A DNA stretch of 64,000 nt from Chitinophagaceae bacterium (GCA_016713965.1 JADJOC010000001.1:1-64000); one strand, 5' to 3'. Positions 9,319-19,387 are shown, counted from the stretch's first letter. Program-made: numbers and translations. The notes: generated from the letters alone by a model not told the origin.

Positions 9319-10387
9319 TTATGCGTTTCTGTTGATACAATTTAAATCTTCAAATGCTATTTCTAAGCGCTTTATAAATGATTCTTCGCCTTTGCGCAAC
9401 CAAACTCTCGGGTCATAATATTTTTTTATTTGGCTTATCTGCCCCTTCAGGATTGCCAAGCTGGCCTTGTAAAAACCCCTCACTCTTTTTATAATTATTT
9501 AATACCCCTTCCCAAAACGCCCATTGCAAATCGGTATCAATGTTCATTTTAATGGCCCCATAACTAATAGCTTCCCGGATTTGGTTTTGCGGGCTGCCGC
9601 TACCTCCATGAAACACAAAATAAACCGGCTTAGGACCTGTTTTTAATTCTTTTTCAATATAATCCTGGCTGTTTTTTAAAATTTCGGGCCTTAGTTCCAC
9701 ATTTCCTGGTTTGTATACACCATGTACATTGCCAAAAGCTGCCGCTATGGTAAAAAGGTTGCCTACTTTATTTAATTCTGTATAAGAATAAGCAACATGC
9801 TGTGGTTGTGTGTATAATTTTTCATTTTCCACTTCACTGTTATCTACGCCATCTTCTTCACCACCGGTTACACCTAATTCTATTTCTATACTCATGCCTA
9901 ACGGCGCCATTCTTTTATAAAATTCTACAGAGGTGTGGATATTTTCTTCAATCGGTTCTTCAGATAAATCCAGCATGTGTGAGCTGAATAATGGCTGGCC
10001 TTTTTCTTTAAAATATTGTTCGCCTGCATCTATTAGCCCGCTTACCCATGGCAGCCATTTTTTTGCTGCATGATCTGTATGCAATACTACGGGCACACCA
10101 TAATATTTTGCCACTGTATGTATATGCAGCGCACCAGCAATGCCTCCAACTATATGGCCTTGAAGATTATCATTAGGCATGCCTTTGCCCCCGATAAACT
10201 GTGCACCGCCATTGCTGAATTGTATGATAACCGGTGAATTTACTTTAGCTGCTGCTTCCAGTGTAGCGTTTATGCTATTGGTGCCAATAGTATTAACGGC
10301 GGGTAATGCAAACTGGTTTTCTTTGGCATCATTGTATAAAGCTTCCAATTCTTTTCCGAACAATACGCCTGCACTGTATTTACCCAT
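9319..10387 (-). CDS. fbaA: Class II fructose-bisphosphate aldolase (one frameshift near the end)
   Basis: Zinc-dependent aldolase cleaving fructose-1,6-bisphosphate to DHAP and glyceraldehyde-3-phosphate. The main frame gives residues 1-324 with zinc and substrate motifs: VVLHTDHAAKKWL (catalytic Asp and zinc His), IEIELGVTGGEEDG, AAFGNVHGVYKPGN, FVFHGGSGSP and GAIKMNIDTDLQWA. One extra A in a seven-A run near 9415 ends it early. The next frame supplies the normal C-terminus (YYDPRVWLRKGEESF to NCINRNA) with a stop at 9319. The corrected length of about 355 matches the E. coli FbaA type. Confidence 0.95.
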
Positions 10388-10462
10388 TGTGTTGAATTTT
10401 AATGTTGTTTAATAAAAAATTTAAGATTATGGTCACAAAAATAAGTGAATGTTATTTATTCA

Positions 10463-11236
10463 TTAAATAAATTGTAACTGTTGCAATAATTGGTTAAAAT
10501 AACCTGGTGCATCTAACAAGCGGCTTCCATACCAACTAAAATACTCACCATCCACCAGGCATATCGTGCAGTTTGGCAATAGCCTGGCAAGTTTATTAGC
10601 ATGTTCCTGTTTAAAAGGGTAGGGTTCTGAGGAAAGTAAAACCAAACGGCAATTTAATTGTTTAATTTGTTCTATGGTTATTTGCGGGTAACGGGTTTTA
10701 TGGCTAAAAATATTATTCAAGCCACATTTTTTCATCATATCATTTATAAAGGTATCAAACCCAATTGTCATGTATGGATCTTTCCAAATAAGGTACGCAG
10801 CTGGTATTTGGGGAGTCGGGATTAATTGATTAAAATTTTTACTTATTTGCTGTGTTAAATTTGTTGCTTCCAGTTGTTTTCCTGTTAACTGACCAATATC
10901 GCCAATCATTTGCAAAGCATCATGCAAATTTTTTACATCCGTTATCCAAATATTATGATGCCTGGCTAGTTCATCAATTTGCAGTTTATCATTTTCTTCT
11001 TTATTAGCAATGATAAGATCAGGATTTAGCTCATTTATCAATTTAATATTTATATTTTTTGTACCGCCAATTCTTTTTTTTGATAAAAACCATTGTCGCG
11101 GATGTATACAAAATTTTGTAATTCCTATTACTTCTTCATTTAAATGCAGGTTATATAGTAACTCTGTTTGTGAGGGGACCAACGATATAATCCGTTTTGG
11201 AAAAGATGGTAGCTGGCTGGTCGGGAAAATAATCAT
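10463..11236 (-). CDS. Cobalamin/iron-type periplasmic-binding fold protein (BtuF-like), no signal peptide
   Basis: A helical-backbone metal-receptor protein of 257 residues, in the family of BtuF and FeIII-siderophore-binding proteins. Motifs are RIISLVPSQTELLYNL at the N-terminus, VIGITKFCIHP, RIGGTKNINIKLINELNPDLIIANKEEN and, in the second lobe, LIWKDPYMTIGFDTFINDMM and PQITIEQIKQLNCRLVLLSSEP. No signal peptide or lipobox is visible: the binding domain begins within about 15 residues. No permease or ATPase lies nearby. It may be a cytosolic cobalamin-handling protein or use a partner elsewhere. A start further upstream is blocked by stops. Confidence 0.75.
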   Translation of the reverse strand: MIIFPTSQLPSFPKRIISLVPSQTELLYNLHLNEEVIGITKFCIHPRQWFLSKKRIGGTKNINIKLINELNPDLIIANKEENDKLQIDELARHHNIWITDVKNLHDALQMIGDIGQLTGKQLEATNLTQQISKNFNQLIPTPQIPAAYLIWKDPYMTIGFDTFINDMMKKCGLNNIFSHKTRYPQITIEQIKQLNCRLVLLSSEPYPFKQEHANKLARLLPNCTICLVDGEYFSWYGSRLLDAPGYFNQLLQQLQFI

Positions 11237-11266
11237 GCTTAAAAGTACAGCACTTAGTTAAATAAT

Positions 11267-11296
11267 AAAAACTTCCATATGTGTATGGAAGTTTTT
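11267..11296. terminator. Bidirectional-looking hairpin
   Basis: AAAAACTTCCATA-tgtg-TATGGAAGTTTTT has 13-bp arms ending in A and T runs, just upstream of the BtuF-like gene. It would stop readthrough coming from the cysteine-gene side. Confidence 0.6.
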
Positions 11297-11729
11297 AAGC
11301 AAGTCTTTTGGTTTGCATCTTAACCATTGCAAGTTAAGAGCTTAGGATTTGGACATTAATGATCTTGTACACTTTATTTAGTTCTTTTGGTTTTCATGAA
11401 TCAGTGCATCAAAATCATTGGTTTTTAGGATTTCAGAACCAACATGGATTTAAAGCGAGAAGTCAATTAATTATTGATTTGGTTTTTCGGATAATTGGTT
11501 TAAAATGTTTGTCATTTTAGGATTTGGATATTTCTTTTAAATCATTTTATCAATCAACTTCTTCCAATACAAAGGTGCAACATTAATTATTAATCTACAA
11601 GCGTAAAACTACTCAATATTTTAAAAAAAGTGTAATTCGTTAATTCAAATAGTGTTTTCGTTAATTCAAAAGGCGTATTCGTTAAATTAAATACATGCCG
11701 CATGCATATTTTTTTAAGTAATAAAAAGC
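11297..11729. repeat. Gene-free stretch with short repeats
   Basis: I see no credible gene. Two repeat types occur. The phrase AGGATTTGGA recurs at about 11344 and 11520, with a related AGGATTTCAGA at 11428. A tandem of three units of about 21-22 bp starts near 11636, each beginning TTCGTTAA. An 81-codon frame over it (11590-11835, minus) is explained by the 21-bp period and is not called. Confidence 0.5.
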
Positions 11730-11759
11730 AAAAAGACAAGTATAAATACTTGTCTTTTT
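11730..11759. terminator. Terminator of the cystathionine beta-synthase gene
   Basis: AAAAAGACAAGTAT-aa-ATACTTGTCTTTTT is a perfect 14-bp stem about 80 bp past the stop of the minus-strand gene at 11839. It has A and T ends, so it can work in either direction. Confidence 0.75.
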
Positions 11760-11838
11760 GTGAGTAGAATATGTAATAATATGTGCAGTTATTATTCATA
11801 TTTTCTGTTGTATGTGTTAATAACTTGCCGGGCAATTA

Positions 11839-13206
11839 CTATTTGGCCAGACTTTGTATAATATCATATTTGGTTACAATATAATAGTTTCCGCTGTCGT
11901 CTTTACTCATTACTGCACCGTTTTCCTTATTGATAAAAGAGCTTAAACGTTCTACCGGGGTATCAAATGCAACTTCCGGGTAAGCTTTTTCAATTACCGT
12001 GCTGACTGCCTGGTTTTTAATTTCAGGGTTATTTAATATTTTATTAAACAAACCTCCTTCCGATATTGCCCCAGCTATTGTTCCGTTTTGCATAACCGGG
12101 ATATTTTCAATATCATATTTTTTCATTAATTCTATGGCTTCTGAAACTGTTTGGGTGGGGGTCAAGGTTATTAATTTTTGGGCACCACGTCCGCTGACTA
12201 AATCTTTAAAAGTTTTTACTTCTAAAAATCCTCTTTCCATCATCCATTGGTCGTTATATATTTTTCCTACATACCTGCTTCCATGATCGTGAAAAATGCA
12301 AACAGCCACATCATTTTTTGTTAAAGTGTTTTTAGGATCTGACGCCAATTGAAATAAACCTTGTAAACAGCTTCCTGCACTATATCCGCAAAACATGCCT
12401 TCTTCTTTAGCAATGCGCCTTGCCATTACGGCCCCGTCTTTATCAGTTACTTTTTCAAAGGCATCTATTACGCTCATATCATAATTTTCCGGAACAAAGT
12501 CTTCTCCAAAACCTTCACTGATGTAAGGGTATACTTCTTTCTGGTCCAGCTCCCCGGTTTCAAAATATTTTTTTAATAAGCTTCCGTACGAGTCAATGGC
12601 CCATATTTTTATATTTGGATTTTTTTCTTTTAAATATTTTGCAGTGCCAACAATTGTGCCGCCTGTGCCGGTTGCCACAATTAAATGTGTGATTTTGCCT
12701 TCCGTTTGTTCCCAAAGCTCCGGGCCGGTTTGTTCATAATGCGCCTGGCGGTTAGCTAAGTTATCATATTGGTTTACATACCATGAATTAGGTACTTCAG
12801 TAGCCAGCCTTTTAGATACTGAATAATAAGACCGCGGATCTTCTGGCTCAACATTAGTAGGGCATACAATTACTTCTGCACCTACGGCTTTTAAAATATC
12901 AGCCTTTTCTTTGGATTGTTTATCCGTTGTGGTAAAAATACATTTGTAGCCTTTTATACATGCTGCCAAAGCTAAACCCATACCGGTATTACCGCTTGTA
13001 CCCTCAATTATAGTGCCACCTGGTTTTATTTTTCCTTCCTGTTCGGCTACCTCAAGCATTTTTAATGCCATGCGGTCTTTAATGGAATTGCCGGGGTTAA
13101 AGTATTCAACCTTTGCTAATACCGTACAGGGAAGAGCTTTGGTAATTTTATTAATTTTAATAAGAGGGGTATTTCCAATAGTTTCCAAAATATTATTTAG
13201 CCACAT
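11839..13206 (-). CDS. Cystathionine beta-synthase (PLP enzyme with C-terminal CBS pair)
   Basis: PLP-dependent enzyme condensing serine or O-acetylserine with a thiol, in cysteine/homocysteine metabolism. Intact, 455 residues. The catalytic fold II domain has NPGNSIKDRMALKM (PLP lysine near residue 44), the TSGNTGMGLALAAC substrate loop, the phosphate-binding GTGGTIVGTAKYL and EGFGEDFVPENYD. The last 120 residues hold two CBS domains (MKKYDIENIPVMQNG and the C-terminal YIVTKYDIIQSLAK), as in eukaryotic and bacteroidotal CBS and unlike plain CysK. Cysteine synthase activity is possible; the CBS pair favours cystathionine beta-synthase. A strong hairpin terminator follows. Confidence 0.88.
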   Translation of the reverse strand: MWLNNILETIGNTPLIKINKITKALPCTVLAKVEYFNPGNSIKDRMALKMLEVAEQEGKIKPGGTIIEGTSGNTGMGLALAACIKGYKCIFTTTDKQSKEKADILKAVGAEVIVCPTNVEPEDPRSYYSVSKRLATEVPNSWYVNQYDNLANRQAHYEQTGPELWEQTEGKITHLIVATGTGGTIVGTAKYLKEKNPNIKIWAIDSYGSLLKKYFETGELDQKEVYPYISEGFGEDFVPENYDMSVIDAFEKVTDKDGAVMARRIAKEEGMFCGYSAGSCLQGLFQLASDPKNTLTKNDVAVCIFHDHGSRYVGKIYNDQWMMERGFLEVKTFKDLVSGRGAQKLITLTPTQTVSEAIELMKKYDIENIPVMQNGTIAGAISEGGLFNKILNNPEIKNQAVSTVIEKAYPEVAFDTPVERLSSFINKENGAVMSKDDSGNYYIVTKYDIIQSLAK

Positions 13207-13264
13207 GTTATTATTTTTTTGTAAAAGTTAAAGTGTTAGGATGCGTATGCTTCGTTAGTTGTTT

Positions 13265-14850
13265 TTAATTTTTTTTATTTAATACTTTCAAAGCACTACT
13301 TATTGCCTGGTCATTTGTATTAATTATTTCAAAATAACCCTGGCTGCGCCAGAGGATACGGGCTACATTTGCTTTTATTCTATTAATTATATCTTGTTTT
13401 TGAAGTATTGTAAATGTACTGGTTATGCTATCAGCGGCAGCTTTTAATAAAAATTCATTCCAGTTACTTTCTGTAAATGAAAAATTATTATTAAAATCTT
13501 TTACTATTTGATATTTTAACAACATGGTTTTGTTATCTAGGTAAAATTTGTAAGCAAAATTACTTATTGTATTTCTTGCATAAAAAGGGATAGTGGTTTT
13601 TGTTACTAGTGCAGTATCTATTCCTACAAAGATATCAGGCGTAATACCAGCACCGCCATATACAGTTTTTCCGCCCATCGTTTTAAAAATCTTGCTGCTG
13701 TCATTTTTAGCAGAATCAATATTAATTACTTCATAATAGCGGCTGGCCATATCGTTGTAATATTCTTTCTCTCCATTGCTGTAAGAGCGCTGTATGCTTC
13801 GGCCGATAGGTGTATAATACCTGGCCACCGTAAGGCGTAAGGCACTGCCATCACTTAAATTATATTGTTCCTGCACTAGGCCTTTACCAAAAGTTCGCCT
13901 GCCTATTATAGTAGCCCTGTCCCAATCCTGCAGTGCGCCTAATAATACTTCGCTGGCACTGGCAGATCCTTCATTGGCCAGCACTACCAGCTCACCTTTT
14001 TCAAAAAGGCCATTGCGTTTGCATTTGTATTCCTTTTTGGGCAGATGTTTTCCTTCAGTATAAGTAATCAGCTTATTCCCATCTAAAAATTCATCTGCTA
14101 TTTCTACAGCATTATCTAATATTCCACCTCCGTTATCCCTTAAATCAAGTATCAATTTTTGCATGCCCTGCTTTTGTAATCCTTCCAGGGCCAGCATGAA
14201 TTCCTGTAAGTTTCCTGCGAAAATTTATTTATTTTGATATAACCAATGCTATCACTTAGCATATAATTTGCATCAATGCTGTTAATAGGTATGGCATCTC
14301 TCTTTACAGCAACAGTTTTTTGGTTATTATTTCTCAATAAAGTAAGATTTACCGTGCTATTCCTGTCTCCCCGCAGTAATCTCCTGATTTTATCATCGGT
14401 AATTTTTATACCAGCAAGGGCGCTGTCATTTGCTTTAATTAATTTGTCTCCTATTTCTATTCCTGCTTTAAATGCCGGGCCATCTTTAAGCACATTAATC
14501 ACATTGATGGTATCATCAAAAATATTAAATTCAATCCCTATCCCAAAAAACTTACCATTAAGATCCTCATTACTGCTTGCCAGTTTTTCAGCTGCGATAA
14601 AGATGGAATGTGGGTCAAGTTTATGTAATATGGCTTGTATTGCAGTATCTGAAATGGCCTTCATATTTATATCATCCACATATTTATTATTGATAAGATC
14701 TAAAACTTCCTGTACCGGTCTTTGTTTTTCCATATAAAAAAAACTTTTACCCGGCATGGCATCTCTCATTTTATAGCCCAGGTACATACCAATAATCATG
14801 GATAAGCTAAGAAAAAGTGGAAGCCAGGCATTGATTTTTTTATTATTCAT
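13265..14850 (-). CDS. C-terminal processing peptidase, S41 family (one frameshift)
   Basis: Periplasmic serine protease of the CtpA/Prc type. The N-terminus has a signal anchor (LPLFLSLSMIIGMYLGY), then the cap region with PVQEVLDLINNKYVD, a PDZ domain (FFGIGIEFNIFDDTINVINV, GPAFKAGIEIGDKLIKAND) and DSIGYIKINKFSQETYR. One lost G near 14208 shifts the frame; the continuation LALEGLQKQGMQKLILDLRDNGGG leads into the catalytic motif NEGSASASEVLLGALQDW (Ser) with GRRTFGKGLVQ (Lys). With one base restored the gene is 529 codons, a normal length for bacteroidotal CtpA. Confidence 0.92.
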
Positions 14851-14938
14851 TTTGCGAAGTTAATTTTTTGATCCGAACCATAATAATTCAATGTTTATAA
14901 AAAGGTTTATTTAACTTCAAATTAAAATACGAATTGTA

Positions 14939-15778
14939 ATGCCAATCAAACTAATTGCAGATAGCGGATCTACAAAAACTACCTGGTGCTTATCAGACGG
15001 GAAAAAGAAAAAAAAGTTTCAAACACCCGGTATCAGCCCGTATTTTTTATCGGCAAAGCAGATACAAGATACTATTGTAAATGATTTAAAGCCGGTAAAA
15101 AATAATATCAGGCCTGATGAAATATATTTTTATGGCACGGGTTGCGGCAGTGCTGAAAATGCTAAAACAGTAAAGAGTGCAATAAGGAAAGTATTCAGCG
15201 GGGCTTCTATAGAAGTAAACCATGATTTGCTTGGTGCAGCAAAAGCCTTGTGCGGCAACGATAAAGGTATTGCGTGTATTTTAGGTACCGGGTCCAACTC
15301 CTGCTATTTTAACGGAAAAAAAATTGTAAAAAACAGTCCGGGGCTGGGTTACGTATTAGGAGATGAAGGCAGCGGTGCATACCTGGGAAGAAAGGTAATC
15401 CAATATTTTTTGTACAATACTTTTGAGGGGGAATTAATGGATAAGTTTATCAACAGGTTTAATACCAATGCCACTCAAATATTAGATGCTGTTTATAAAC
15501 AGCCATTACCTAACCGCTACCTGGCTTCATTCTCTATTTTTTTGGCAGAAAACCGGGGGCACTATATGATTGAAAATATAATTGAAGACGGCTTAAATGA
15601 TTTCTTTTTTAACCATATCTATAAATATAGAGAAAGCTGGACATTGCCTATACATTTTGTTGGAAGCATAGCCTACGGCTTCAAAGATGTATTAAAAGAA
15701 ATGTGTGGTATGTACGAGTTGCAATTAGGAAATGTAATTAAAGATCCGATGGACGGGTTGGTTAAATATCATAATTAA
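14939..15778 (+). CDS. Amino-sugar kinase, BadF/BadG-type (MurNAc or GlcNAc kinase)
   Basis: ASKHA-fold kinase of 279 residues, intact. The phosphate-1 motif is IADSGSTKTTWCL, phosphate-2 is CILGTGSNSCYFNG, and the adenosine region shows GLGYVLGDEGSGAYLGRKVI and IHFVGSIAYGFKDVL. It starts 10 bp before murQ and reads with it. In Bacteroidota such kinases phosphorylate N-acetylglucosamine or N-acetylmuramic acid during cell-wall recycling. The coupling to murQ, which uses MurNAc-6-phosphate, makes a MurK-like role attractive; this is inference from context. Confidence 0.85.
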   Translation: MPIKLIADSGSTKTTWCLSDGKKKKKFQTPGISPYFLSAKQIQDTIVNDLKPVKNNIRPDEIYFYGTGCGSAENAKTVKSAIRKVFSGASIEVNHDLLGAAKALCGNDKGIACILGTGSNSCYFNGKKIVKNSPGLGYVLGDEGSGAYLGRKVIQYFLYNTFEGELMDKFINRFNTNATQILDAVYKQPLPNRYLASFSIFLAENRGHYMIENIIEDGLNDFFFNHIYKYRESWTLPIHFVGSIAYGFKDVLKEMCGMYELQLGNVIKDPMDGLVKYHN

Positions 15779-15788
15779 ATAGTCTGAT

Positions 15789-16605
15789 ATGGAATTTACA
15801 CTTACAACAGAGAGTGAATCCAATTACCGCGATTTAGATAAAATGACAGTAGGTGAGCTTTTAATTAATATTAATAAAGAAGACCAGGCTGTGCCTGCTG
15901 CTGTACAAAAAGAAATTTCTTCCATAGAAATGTTGGTTAATGCAGTACTTCATAAAATGATTAATGGCGGAAGGTTATTTTATATTGGCGCAGGCACCAG
16001 TGGTCGGCTGGGAATTTTAGATGCCAGTGAATGTTCTACTACTTATGGTGTGCCTGGCGATTGGGTGACAGGTGTAATAGCAGGGGGTAATAAAGCTATA
16101 TCAGAAGCTGTGGAATTTGCTGAAGACGATATGGAACAAGGATGGATAGATTTACTGCAACATAACATCTCACAAAAAGATATAGTGATTGGTATTACAG
16201 CCAGTGGCAGTACACCATACGTTTTGGGAGCATTAAAAAAAATGCAAAGACGCAGACATAGCTACCGGCAGCATTTGTTGTAATAAAAATGCACCTGTCA
16301 GCCATATTGCTGATTATTCCATACAAATAATAGTAGGCCCTGAGTTTGTAACTGGCAGTACAAGAATGAAAAGCGGCACTGCGCAAAAACTGGTTTTAAA
16401 CATGATATCAACTTCAGTGATGATAAAATTGGGTAGGGTTGAAGGCAATATAATGATCAATATGCAATTGCAGAATGAAAAATTAATAAACAGAGGGGTA
16501 AAAATTGTAATGCAGGAACTTGGCCTTAATGATTATGAACAAGCAAAATCTATATTGCTTGAAGGAGGGGATATTAAAAAAGCAGTATTATCTGCCAAAA
16601 AATAA
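15789..16605 (+). CDS. murQ: N-acetylmuramic acid 6-phosphate etherase (one frameshift)
   Basis: Cleaves the lactyl ether of MurNAc-6-phosphate, giving GlcNAc-6-phosphate and D-lactate. The first frame contains the SIS-domain core GGRLFYIGAGTSGRLGILDASE (catalytic region), the conserved VPGDWVTGVIAGG, and DIVIGITASGSTPYVLGAL. An extra A in the run at about 16237-16243 breaks it. The next frame continues with CKDADIATGSICCNKNAP, EFVTGSTRMKSGTAQKLVLN and the helical tail LINRGVKIVMQEL. Removing one base gives 272 codons, the usual length. Confidence 0.93.
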
Positions 16606-16666
16606 ATTATTTGATAAATAAATTTGCTGAATAATTATTATATTACAGATCCTTAAATGAACGTAT

Positions 16667-17875
16667 ATGAAAATCAAATCTTTACTCTTATCCCTTGCTT
16701 TATTTACTGCACTAGTAACTATTGCGCAAAATATTAATAAAAATAAATCCTATGCCATAACTGGCAAACAAAATAATAATTTTTTCTGGGCAGATATAAA
16801 GCAGATAGATATCAATACTGGTAAAGTGATTAAAACATTATTTGAAGCTGGTAAATCTTCCTATAAATCTTTATCATCACAATTTTTGAATAAAGCAGGT
16901 GCATCAGGAAATCCTACTGGCAATGGTGTAGCAGCCTGTGCATTCGATAAAAGACACAACAGGCTGTATTTTGCACCCATGTATTTTTCAGATATAAAAT
17001 TTTTAGACCTGGATAAAACTGATCCAACGTTTACAACAATTAAAGCTGATATTCTTCCGTCTTTTCAAACAGAGGATAAAAACATTACACGGATGGTTGT
17101 TAACGAAGATGGATATGGCTATGCATTAACCAATGATGCCAACCATTTGATAAGGTTTACCACAGGTAAAAAAACAATGGTGGAAGATTTAGGTAACCTT
17201 ATTGACGATGAGAAAAATGCCACTGTTTCCATACACAACAAATGCAGCGGCTGGGGTGGCGATATGGTAGCTGATGCTTTTGGTAAGCTGGTTGTTATTT
17301 CAGCTAACCATAATATATTTTCTATTAATATTGATACAAGGGTAACTACTTTATTGGGAACTATATCAGGTTTGCCGGCTAATTTTACTACAAACGGTGC
17401 AGTAGTGGATGACAATGGTAACCTGGTAGTAAGTAGCGCTAATGTATTAGAAGGACTTTACCGGGTAAATATTAAAAACTGGGTTGCTGAAAAAATTTTA
17501 ACTGTTGAAAATGCATTTACTGCTTCTGACCTGGCTAATGCAAATTTATTATATCAGAAAGAAGCGAATGAAGCAAAATCCTTTGGTACAGTTACATCTA
17601 CATCATTTTACACTGCCGATAGTCATGTATTTCCGAACCCAGTAACCAATAATGAATTTACAATATCCGTTAAAGGACAAAAAGCCGGTCAGTATAATAT
17701 TTTATTAACAGATTTATCCGGCAAAAATATTCTTACGAGGCAAGTAACTATTGGAGCTAAAAGCCAGGCAGAAAAAATAAGTTTTTCAAAAACTGTAGCA
17801 AAAGGAATGTACCTGGTAAAGCTTACTGATGATGATAAGCAAGTAATATTTACGGAAAAAATAATGGTGCAATAA
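16667..17875 (+). CDS. Secreted protein with T9SS type A sorting domain
   Basis: 402 residues, intact. A signal peptide (SLLLSLALFTALVTIAQ) is followed by a body with WD/NHL-like strands: ACAFDKRHNRLYFAPMYFS, VNEDGYGYALTNDANHLIRF, VADAFGKLVVISANHNIF and VVDDNGNLVVSSANVLEG. The periodic 'I x T G' and 'D-G-N-L' turns suggest a beta-propeller. The last 75 residues are a type IX sorting domain (HVFPNPVTNNEFTISV, GQYNILLTDLSGK, KGMYLVKLTDDDKQ). It is likely exported across the outer membrane and anchored or released. The function of the propeller is unknown. A terminator follows at 17898. Confidence 0.85.
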   Translation: MKIKSLLLSLALFTALVTIAQNINKNKSYAITGKQNNNFFWADIKQIDINTGKVIKTLFEAGKSSYKSLSSQFLNKAGASGNPTGNGVAACAFDKRHNRLYFAPMYFSDIKFLDLDKTDPTFTTIKADILPSFQTEDKNITRMVVNEDGYGYALTNDANHLIRFTTGKKTMVEDLGNLIDDEKNATVSIHNKCSGWGGDMVADAFGKLVVISANHNIFSINIDTRVTTLLGTISGLPANFTTNGAVVDDNGNLVVSSANVLEGLYRVNIKNWVAEKILTVENAFTASDLANANLLYQKEANEAKSFGTVTSTSFYTADSHVFPNPVTNNEFTISVKGQKAGQYNILLTDLSGKNILTRQVTIGAKSQAEKISFSKTVAKGMYLVKLTDDDKQVIFTEKIMVQ

Positions 17876-17897
17876 ATTATAAAATAATTATTTAGCA

Positions 17898-17922
17898 GGC
17901 TGTCTCTGGCAGCCTTTTTTTT
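17898..17922 (+). terminator. Rho-independent terminator
   Basis: GGCTG-tctctgg-CAGCC followed by eight T, 23 bp after the T9SS gene stop. Confidence 0.75.
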
Positions 17923-17982
17923 ATGCCATACTTTTATAAATATTTTATACTTTGCAGGTATAAAATATTTGTTATATAATTC

Positions 17983-18549
17983 ATGCAAAATATTGAACCT
18001 TTTTATAATTGGCGCCACCTGTATACAGCCGAAGAAGATGAAAATTCACCCTTTTTTGGAAGAATATATAGTGAATTTGAATTTTCCCAAACAGTGTACA
18101 ACTATTATATTCATCCCCAATGGGATGAATTTGGCTCACGTACATTGTATATGAAATTACTGTTTGCTGATTATGATCAAAATTTTGCTATTATTGAGTT
18201 GTTAGGAGAGTGGAATGATGCTATTGAAAATGATATTATGACTTTACGGAGGGATGTAACCGATCACTTATTTGCCAAGGGTATTTATAAGTTCATTTTG
18301 ATTGCAGAAAATGTTTTGAATTTTCATAGCAGCGACGATAGTTATTATGAAGAGTGGCGGGAGGAAGTAAAAGATGAAGATGGGTGGATTGTAATAATAG
18401 ATATGCCGGCTCAAAGCCAGTATGATTTTAGAAGGTCACGATTAAATAATTACGTTGAATTGCTGGATTTTCCCCAATGGCGGACTTTAAAACCTGACAT
18501 TGTTTTTCAGCAAATAGATAACTGGTTATTACGCAGGCTGAATGAATAA
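17983..18549 (+). CDS. Conserved-looking hypothetical protein
   Basis: 188 residues, intact, no signal peptide or membrane segment. Rich in aromatic and acidic residues: a start with NIEPFYNWRHLYTAEEDENS, a YIHPQWDEFGSRTLYMKLLFA stretch, DHLFAKGIYKFILIAENVL, EDGWIVIIDMPAQSQYDF and a C-terminal QWRTLKPDIVFQQIDNWL. It probably is a cytosolic alpha/beta protein. It lies alone between a terminator and sdhC. I do not know its function. Confidence 0.75.
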   Translation: MQNIEPFYNWRHLYTAEEDENSPFFGRIYSEFEFSQTVYNYYIHPQWDEFGSRTLYMKLLFADYDQNFAIIELLGEWNDAIENDIMTLRRDVTDHLFAKGIYKFILIAENVLNFHSSDDSYYEEWREEVKDEDGWIVIIDMPAQSQYDFRRSRLNNYVELLDFPQWRTLKPDIVFQQIDNWLLRRLNE

Positions 18550-18628
18550 CTTTCAAAATTTACAGGTAATATAAGTCGCTGGTTAATAAAATATTTTAAT
18601 AAACCATTTTTTTGGTGCTTCGTGTTGT

Positions 18629-18636
18629 ATTTTTGT
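18629..18636 (+). promoter_or_regulatory. Candidate -7 element for sdhC
   Basis: TATTTTTG matches TAnnTTTG 28 bp before the sdhC start. An upstream TTG exists but at a shorter spacing than usual. Confidence 0.3.
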
Positions 18637-18664
18637 ATGCCATACACTAAAATAATTTCGTCAT

Positions 18665-19333
18665 ATGACTTGGAAAATGTTGTTCACATCTTCGATAGGC
18701 AAAAAGTTTATAATGAGCCTTACGGGAATTTTTTTAATTACGTTTTTAATCATACATGCCGGGATTAATTCCTGCATTTTTTTAAATGATAATGGTGCTA
18801 CTTTTAATACTGCAGCTCATTTTATGAGCCATAACTGGATTATACGTTTTATGGAAATAGGGTTATTTGCAGGATTATTGCTTCATATTATCCAGGGGTT
18901 GGTATTATGGAAACAAAACCGCTCGGCTCGTACAGTTAAATATGCAATGAGCGATGCTAGTAAAAACAGTACCTGGTATAGCCGGTCGATGGGATTATTG
19001 GGAACATTGCTTTTATTTTTCTTAATTATTCATATTTCTAAATTTTTTGTAAGTACTAAAATTGCTTTGTACAGTGGTGACCGTCCTCATAATTTATACG
19101 AAGAAATGAAAGATGAATTTAGCAAATGGTGGGTGGTTGCCATATATATTGCGGGTATCATTTCCTTATTCTGGCATTTATTGCATGGGTTTCAAAGCGC
19201 TTTTCAAACATTAGGTATCAATCATAAAAAATATACACCTATCATTAAAACCATTGGGATAGGCTATACCGTAATTATTTCTATTTTATTTATATTGATG
19301 CCGCTTGCTTTTTATTTCAGGTGGATAGAGTAG
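18665..19333 (+). CDS. sdhC: Succinate dehydrogenase cytochrome b subunit
   Basis: Membrane anchor and heme/quinone subunit of complex II, of the Bacteroidota (B. subtilis-like, five-helix) type. Intact, 222 residues. The start SIGKKFIMSLTGIFLITFLI is the family signature. Five hydrophobic helices are visible, with histidines at helix positions (IIHAGI, HIIQGLVLW, LIIHISKFF, FWHLLHGFQSAF) that would bind hemes. The stop is 126 bp before the sdhA start. No separate sdhD is expected in this type. Confidence 0.93.
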   Translation: MTWKMLFTSSIGKKFIMSLTGIFLITFLIIHAGINSCIFLNDNGATFNTAAHFMSHNWIIRFMEIGLFAGLLLHIIQGLVLWKQNRSARTVKYAMSDASKNSTWYSRSMGLLGTLLLFFLIIHISKFFVSTKIALYSGDRPHNLYEEMKDEFSKWWVVAIYIAGIISLFWHLLHGFQSAFQTLGINHKKYTPIIKTIGIGYTVIISILFILMPLAFYFRWIE

Positions 19334-19372
19334 AAGCACTCCAAATTAATAGTCCAATATAGCTTTAAATGT

Positions 19373-19387
19373 ACAAGTGAGTGACAC
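19373..19387. repeat. Dispersed intergenic repeat, copy 2, plus a second shared string
   Basis: GTACAAGTGAGTGAC as at 8220. About 20 bp later, AGTAGTACAAAAGCTAA matches a string at about 37908-37924. The block lies in the sdhC-sdhA spacer, so the apparent upstream extension of sdhA is repeat DNA. Confidence 0.4.

Noticed and set aside
11590..11835. 81-codon frame downstream of the cystathionine beta-synthase gene
   Set aside because: Created by a 21-bp tandem repeat and overlapped by a strong terminator hairpin; composition is not protein-like.
14276..14737. 153-codon plus-strand frame opposite the S41 protease
   Set aside because: Antisense shadow over the PDZ region.
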